NCBI GenBank assembly: GCA_018389105.1 | Contig: JACATO010002128.1 | Span: 248,001 to 312,000 of the forward strand | Reading direction: 5' to 3' | Origin: Nautilus pompilius | Lineage: Eukaryota; Mollusca; Cephalopoda; Nautilida; Nautilidae | DNA: 64,000 nucleotides | Shown: piece by piece, positions 62,071 to 64,000 of the stretch | How the letters are laid out: every line of letters begins with the position of its first letter | How positions within the stretch are numbered: position 1 is the stretch's first letter | Translations under genes and position numbers: made by a program | The notes under the pieces: generated by a model | What the model was told of the DNA's origin: nothing | Database searches by the model: none | The model's input: the letters and a program-made list of their open reading frames with translations, nothing else

Positions 62071-62890
62071 CTGACCATTTCTCATTCTACTGGCTAATGC
62101 ATCATATGCTTTAATTTTCCCACCAGTCTCATCCAATGCTTGTTGTGGATGTTGGTTTACCTACTAATTTTATGTCTAACTCGGGGGGAGGTGGTTTCCT
62201 GGTATCAATGCCCCCCCCCTCTCCTCATTCTTTGTAGTCGAGTCTTTTGATTTAAATTGCTTTCTTAATCCCAGATTCCCTGAAACCATTCCCCCCCCCC
62301 GTTTATTAGGGCATGACCACACTTCAACACTAAATCGTGCTAACCTGATCTGTAGACTAGCACATGGGCTACACAAACAAACACACACACACATGGACAC
62401 ACTCGTTCTCACTAAAAATGCCCCCTCCTCCCCCCCCCCACCAAATTATCACTGCTGCGGTATAACAGAAGTGACTTCTTGTACTCGTCGTGTCCTCCTC
62501 GGCCTTTTACTTCAAATGTGGATTCCCAAACCATTTTCTACAGCCCAAGTTGTCCAGTCCATCACCTCCCTCCCTCACCTCCCTCTCATCCCACCCTCGA
62601 CAACTAAGGTAGATCCCAGGAATTCCCTCGTTGCTGATGTCCCACCACCAACCTTCCAGGGTTGCTGGGTTTACTGCGCCTCTGCCCGTGACTTCGGTTT
62701 CCCACTAGAATCTCGGCGATAAGGAAGAGAGGGCTGGTGAAGGGGAAGAGAGGGCTGGTAAGGGGAACAGACCCCCCCCCCCCACCACCACCGGTGAGGG
62801 AGCCTGTAGCTCGGCGGCCATTGGTCTCTCTCTCTCTCTTCCTGAACCATCTTCGCCAGCCGTGGGCAGATAGTAGCTATCACAGATTAC

Positions 62891-62998
62891 CTCTTCCGGT
62901 TTCTTGACTTGTTGCGAAACCAGACTTGATGCTTTAGTTAGAAAGTCATACGGTATCTTGGTGTTTGGCAAATTGGTGTAGACTACAAGAGTTGGCAT
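62891..62998 (-). CDS. MIF: MIF exon 1
   Basis: ATG at 62998, 108 nt, donor GTAATC, phase 0. Residues: Pro after the initiator Met, TNLPNTKIP, KASSLVSQQVKKPEE. Start and length match the family. Confidence 0.82.
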
Positions 62999-63430
62999 CT
63001 TCCAGGTACGAGTCCAACCGGCGCGCGCGCATGCGCAGCGTGAATCGAACTAGTGAATCAGATAGTTTTGATTATATTTATGCATTTAGATGTAATAATA
63101 ATAATATAATAATAATAATAATAATAATATAATAATAATAATAATAGCTCTGCTCATTTTCTGTCAATAATTCTATTATTCTTTTAAACTTCAACTAATT
63201 TTTTTCTTTCTCTAACAATTCAAATAGGTGCTGTATATTCAGCTGCGAGTGATCTCCCCCTGGACCTGTGGCTGCGCTGGAAGAAAGCTCCTCACTGTCG
63301 TCTGGTAATTCCGCCTTTGTGAGTCGTAGGTGTATCCTGCCTGTAGGAGATTCATTCGAAAAACTAAATGGAAGATAATGTGTAAGTTAACTTTCCATAA
63401 ACCGCCAACTCAAATTATTTGTAGATCTTA
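62999..63430. other. Upstream DNA of the MIF locus
   Basis: Contains (GC)n at 63019-63028 and an AAT microsatellite at 63092-63147. A possible plus-strand exon at 63228-63300 is too weak to call. Confidence 0.4.
63092..63147 (+). repeat. (AAT)n microsatellite
   Basis: AAT/TAA run with regularly placed AT interruptions. Confidence 0.93.
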
Positions 63431-64000
63431 GATCCAGCCCCTCGAGCTGGAAGTCTACCAGGACTGCCTTGATCCAGCCCCTCGAGCTGGAAGTTTACCA
63501 GGGCTGCCTTGATCCAGCCCCTCGAGCTGGAAGTTTACCAGGGCTGCCTTGATCCAGCCCCTCGAGCTGGAAGTTTACTAGGGATGCCTTGATCCAGCCC
63601 CTCGAGCTGGAAGTTTACTAGGGATGCCTTGATCCAGCCCCTCGAGCTGGAAGTTTACCAGGGCTGCCTTGATCCAGCCCCTCGAGCTGGAAGTCTACCA
63701 GGACTGCCTTGATCCAGCCCCTCGAGCTGGAAGTATACCAGGGCTGCCTTGATCCAACTCCTCGAGCTGGAAGTCTACCAGGACTGCCTTGATCCAACCC
63801 CTCGAGCTGGAAGTCTACTAGGGCTGCCTTGATCCAGCCCCTCGAGCTGGAAGTCTACTAGGGCTGCCTTGATCCAGCCCCTCGAGCTGGAAGTTTACTA
63901 GGGATGCCTTGATCCAGCCCCTCGAGCTGGAAGTTTACCAGGGATGCCTTGATCCAGCCCCTCGAGCTGGAAGTTTACCAGGGCTGCCTTGATCCAGCCC
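63431..64000 (+). repeat. 40-bp minisatellite, at least 14 copies, running off the window
   Basis: Unit GATCCAGCCCCTCGAGCTGG followed by AAGTYTACYAGGRNTGCCTT. The first half is nearly constant; changes cluster in the second half (TCTACCA, TTTACCA, TTTACTA, TATACCA; GGACTG, GGGCTG, GGGATG). CCAGCCCCTCGAGCTGG is an imperfect palindrome centred on CTCGAG. Confidence 0.97.

Larger units (their letters stand above)
60846..62998 (-). pseudogene. MIF: Macrophage migration inhibitory factor homologue, frameshifted
   Basis: MIF-family proteins are small trimeric tautomerase/cytokine-like proteins using an N-terminal proline. Exon 1 (62998-62891) encodes 36 residues starting MPTLVVYTNLP, keeping Pro2 and the VKKPEE end, and is exactly 108 nt as in vertebrate MIF. 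Exon 2 (61019-60846) begins YVTVRLHPDAMM, has GGSSAPCASVELYCIGKLG and ends FIQETLGIPQDR, all strongly MIF-like; the CxxC motif of mammals is absent. Exon 2 is 174 nt instead of the usual 173: an extra base at 60900-60901 shifts the frame between KLGPGLNTN and TIAIGDF. A third exon was not convincing. It is either a pseudogene or a good gene with a sequence error. Confidence 0.78.

Noticed and set aside
63228..63300. Possible plus-strand exon after CAAATAG
   Set aside because: Open in one phase, but no family match and no partner exon in the window.

Overview
This is a stretch of animal nuclear DNA. Genes are split by spliceosomal GT-AG introns, exons are short (43-174 nt), and noncoding DNA is rich in microsatellites, minisatellites and decayed DNA transposons (Tc1/mariner, Tigger/pogo, hAT). 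An invertebrate, perhaps a lophotrochozoan such as a mollusc, fits best, but nothing here fixes the phylum. Most long open frames are chance frames or simple repeats. The genes had to be assembled exon by exon from splice sites and reading phase.

The main content is a cluster of three related genes (here A, B and C) for secreted proteins, with GPI-type C-terminal tails where a tail could be found. The repeated unit is a six-cysteine domain of about 75-100 residues that I do not recognise. Every domain is encoded by two exons with the same phases: the first half enters in phase 1 and leaves in phase 2, the second half enters in phase 2 and leaves in phase 1. Gene A (+, 2878 to at least 21938) has a signal-peptide exon and four domains. 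Gene B (+, 31115-35403) has a signal peptide, one domain and a hydrophobic tail, 130 residues in all. Gene C (-, 56233-42297) has a signal peptide, four domains and a hydrophobic tail, 354 residues in all. A and B run toward C. No terminal exon was found for A; its last exon is in phase with exon 2 of B, so A and B may share a 3' end.

Upstream of C on the same strand are two exons of a macrophage migration inhibitory factor (MIF) homologue (62998-60846), the second with a one-base frameshift and no convincing third exon. A tRNA-Ser(GCT) gene lies at the left end (1619-1702, minus) with an enlarged T loop.

Layout: 1-2.9 kb tRNA and upstream DNA; 2.9-22 kb gene A, with introns carrying tandem arrays of a TGACGTCA-containing unit, an internally deleted mariner and a tRNA-derived SINE with a hammerhead-like core; 22-31 kb spacer with more arrays and a hAT relic; 31-35.4 kb gene B; 35.4-42.3 kb spacer with a 33-bp repeat and a Tigger relic; 42.3-56.2 kb gene C, in visibly AT-richer DNA, with Tc1 and Tigger relics and a 1-kb purine minisatellite in its introns; 56.2-63 kb upstream DNA, a Tc1 relic and the MIF locus with a Tigger relic in its intron; 63.4-64 kb a 40-bp minisatellite that runs off the window.
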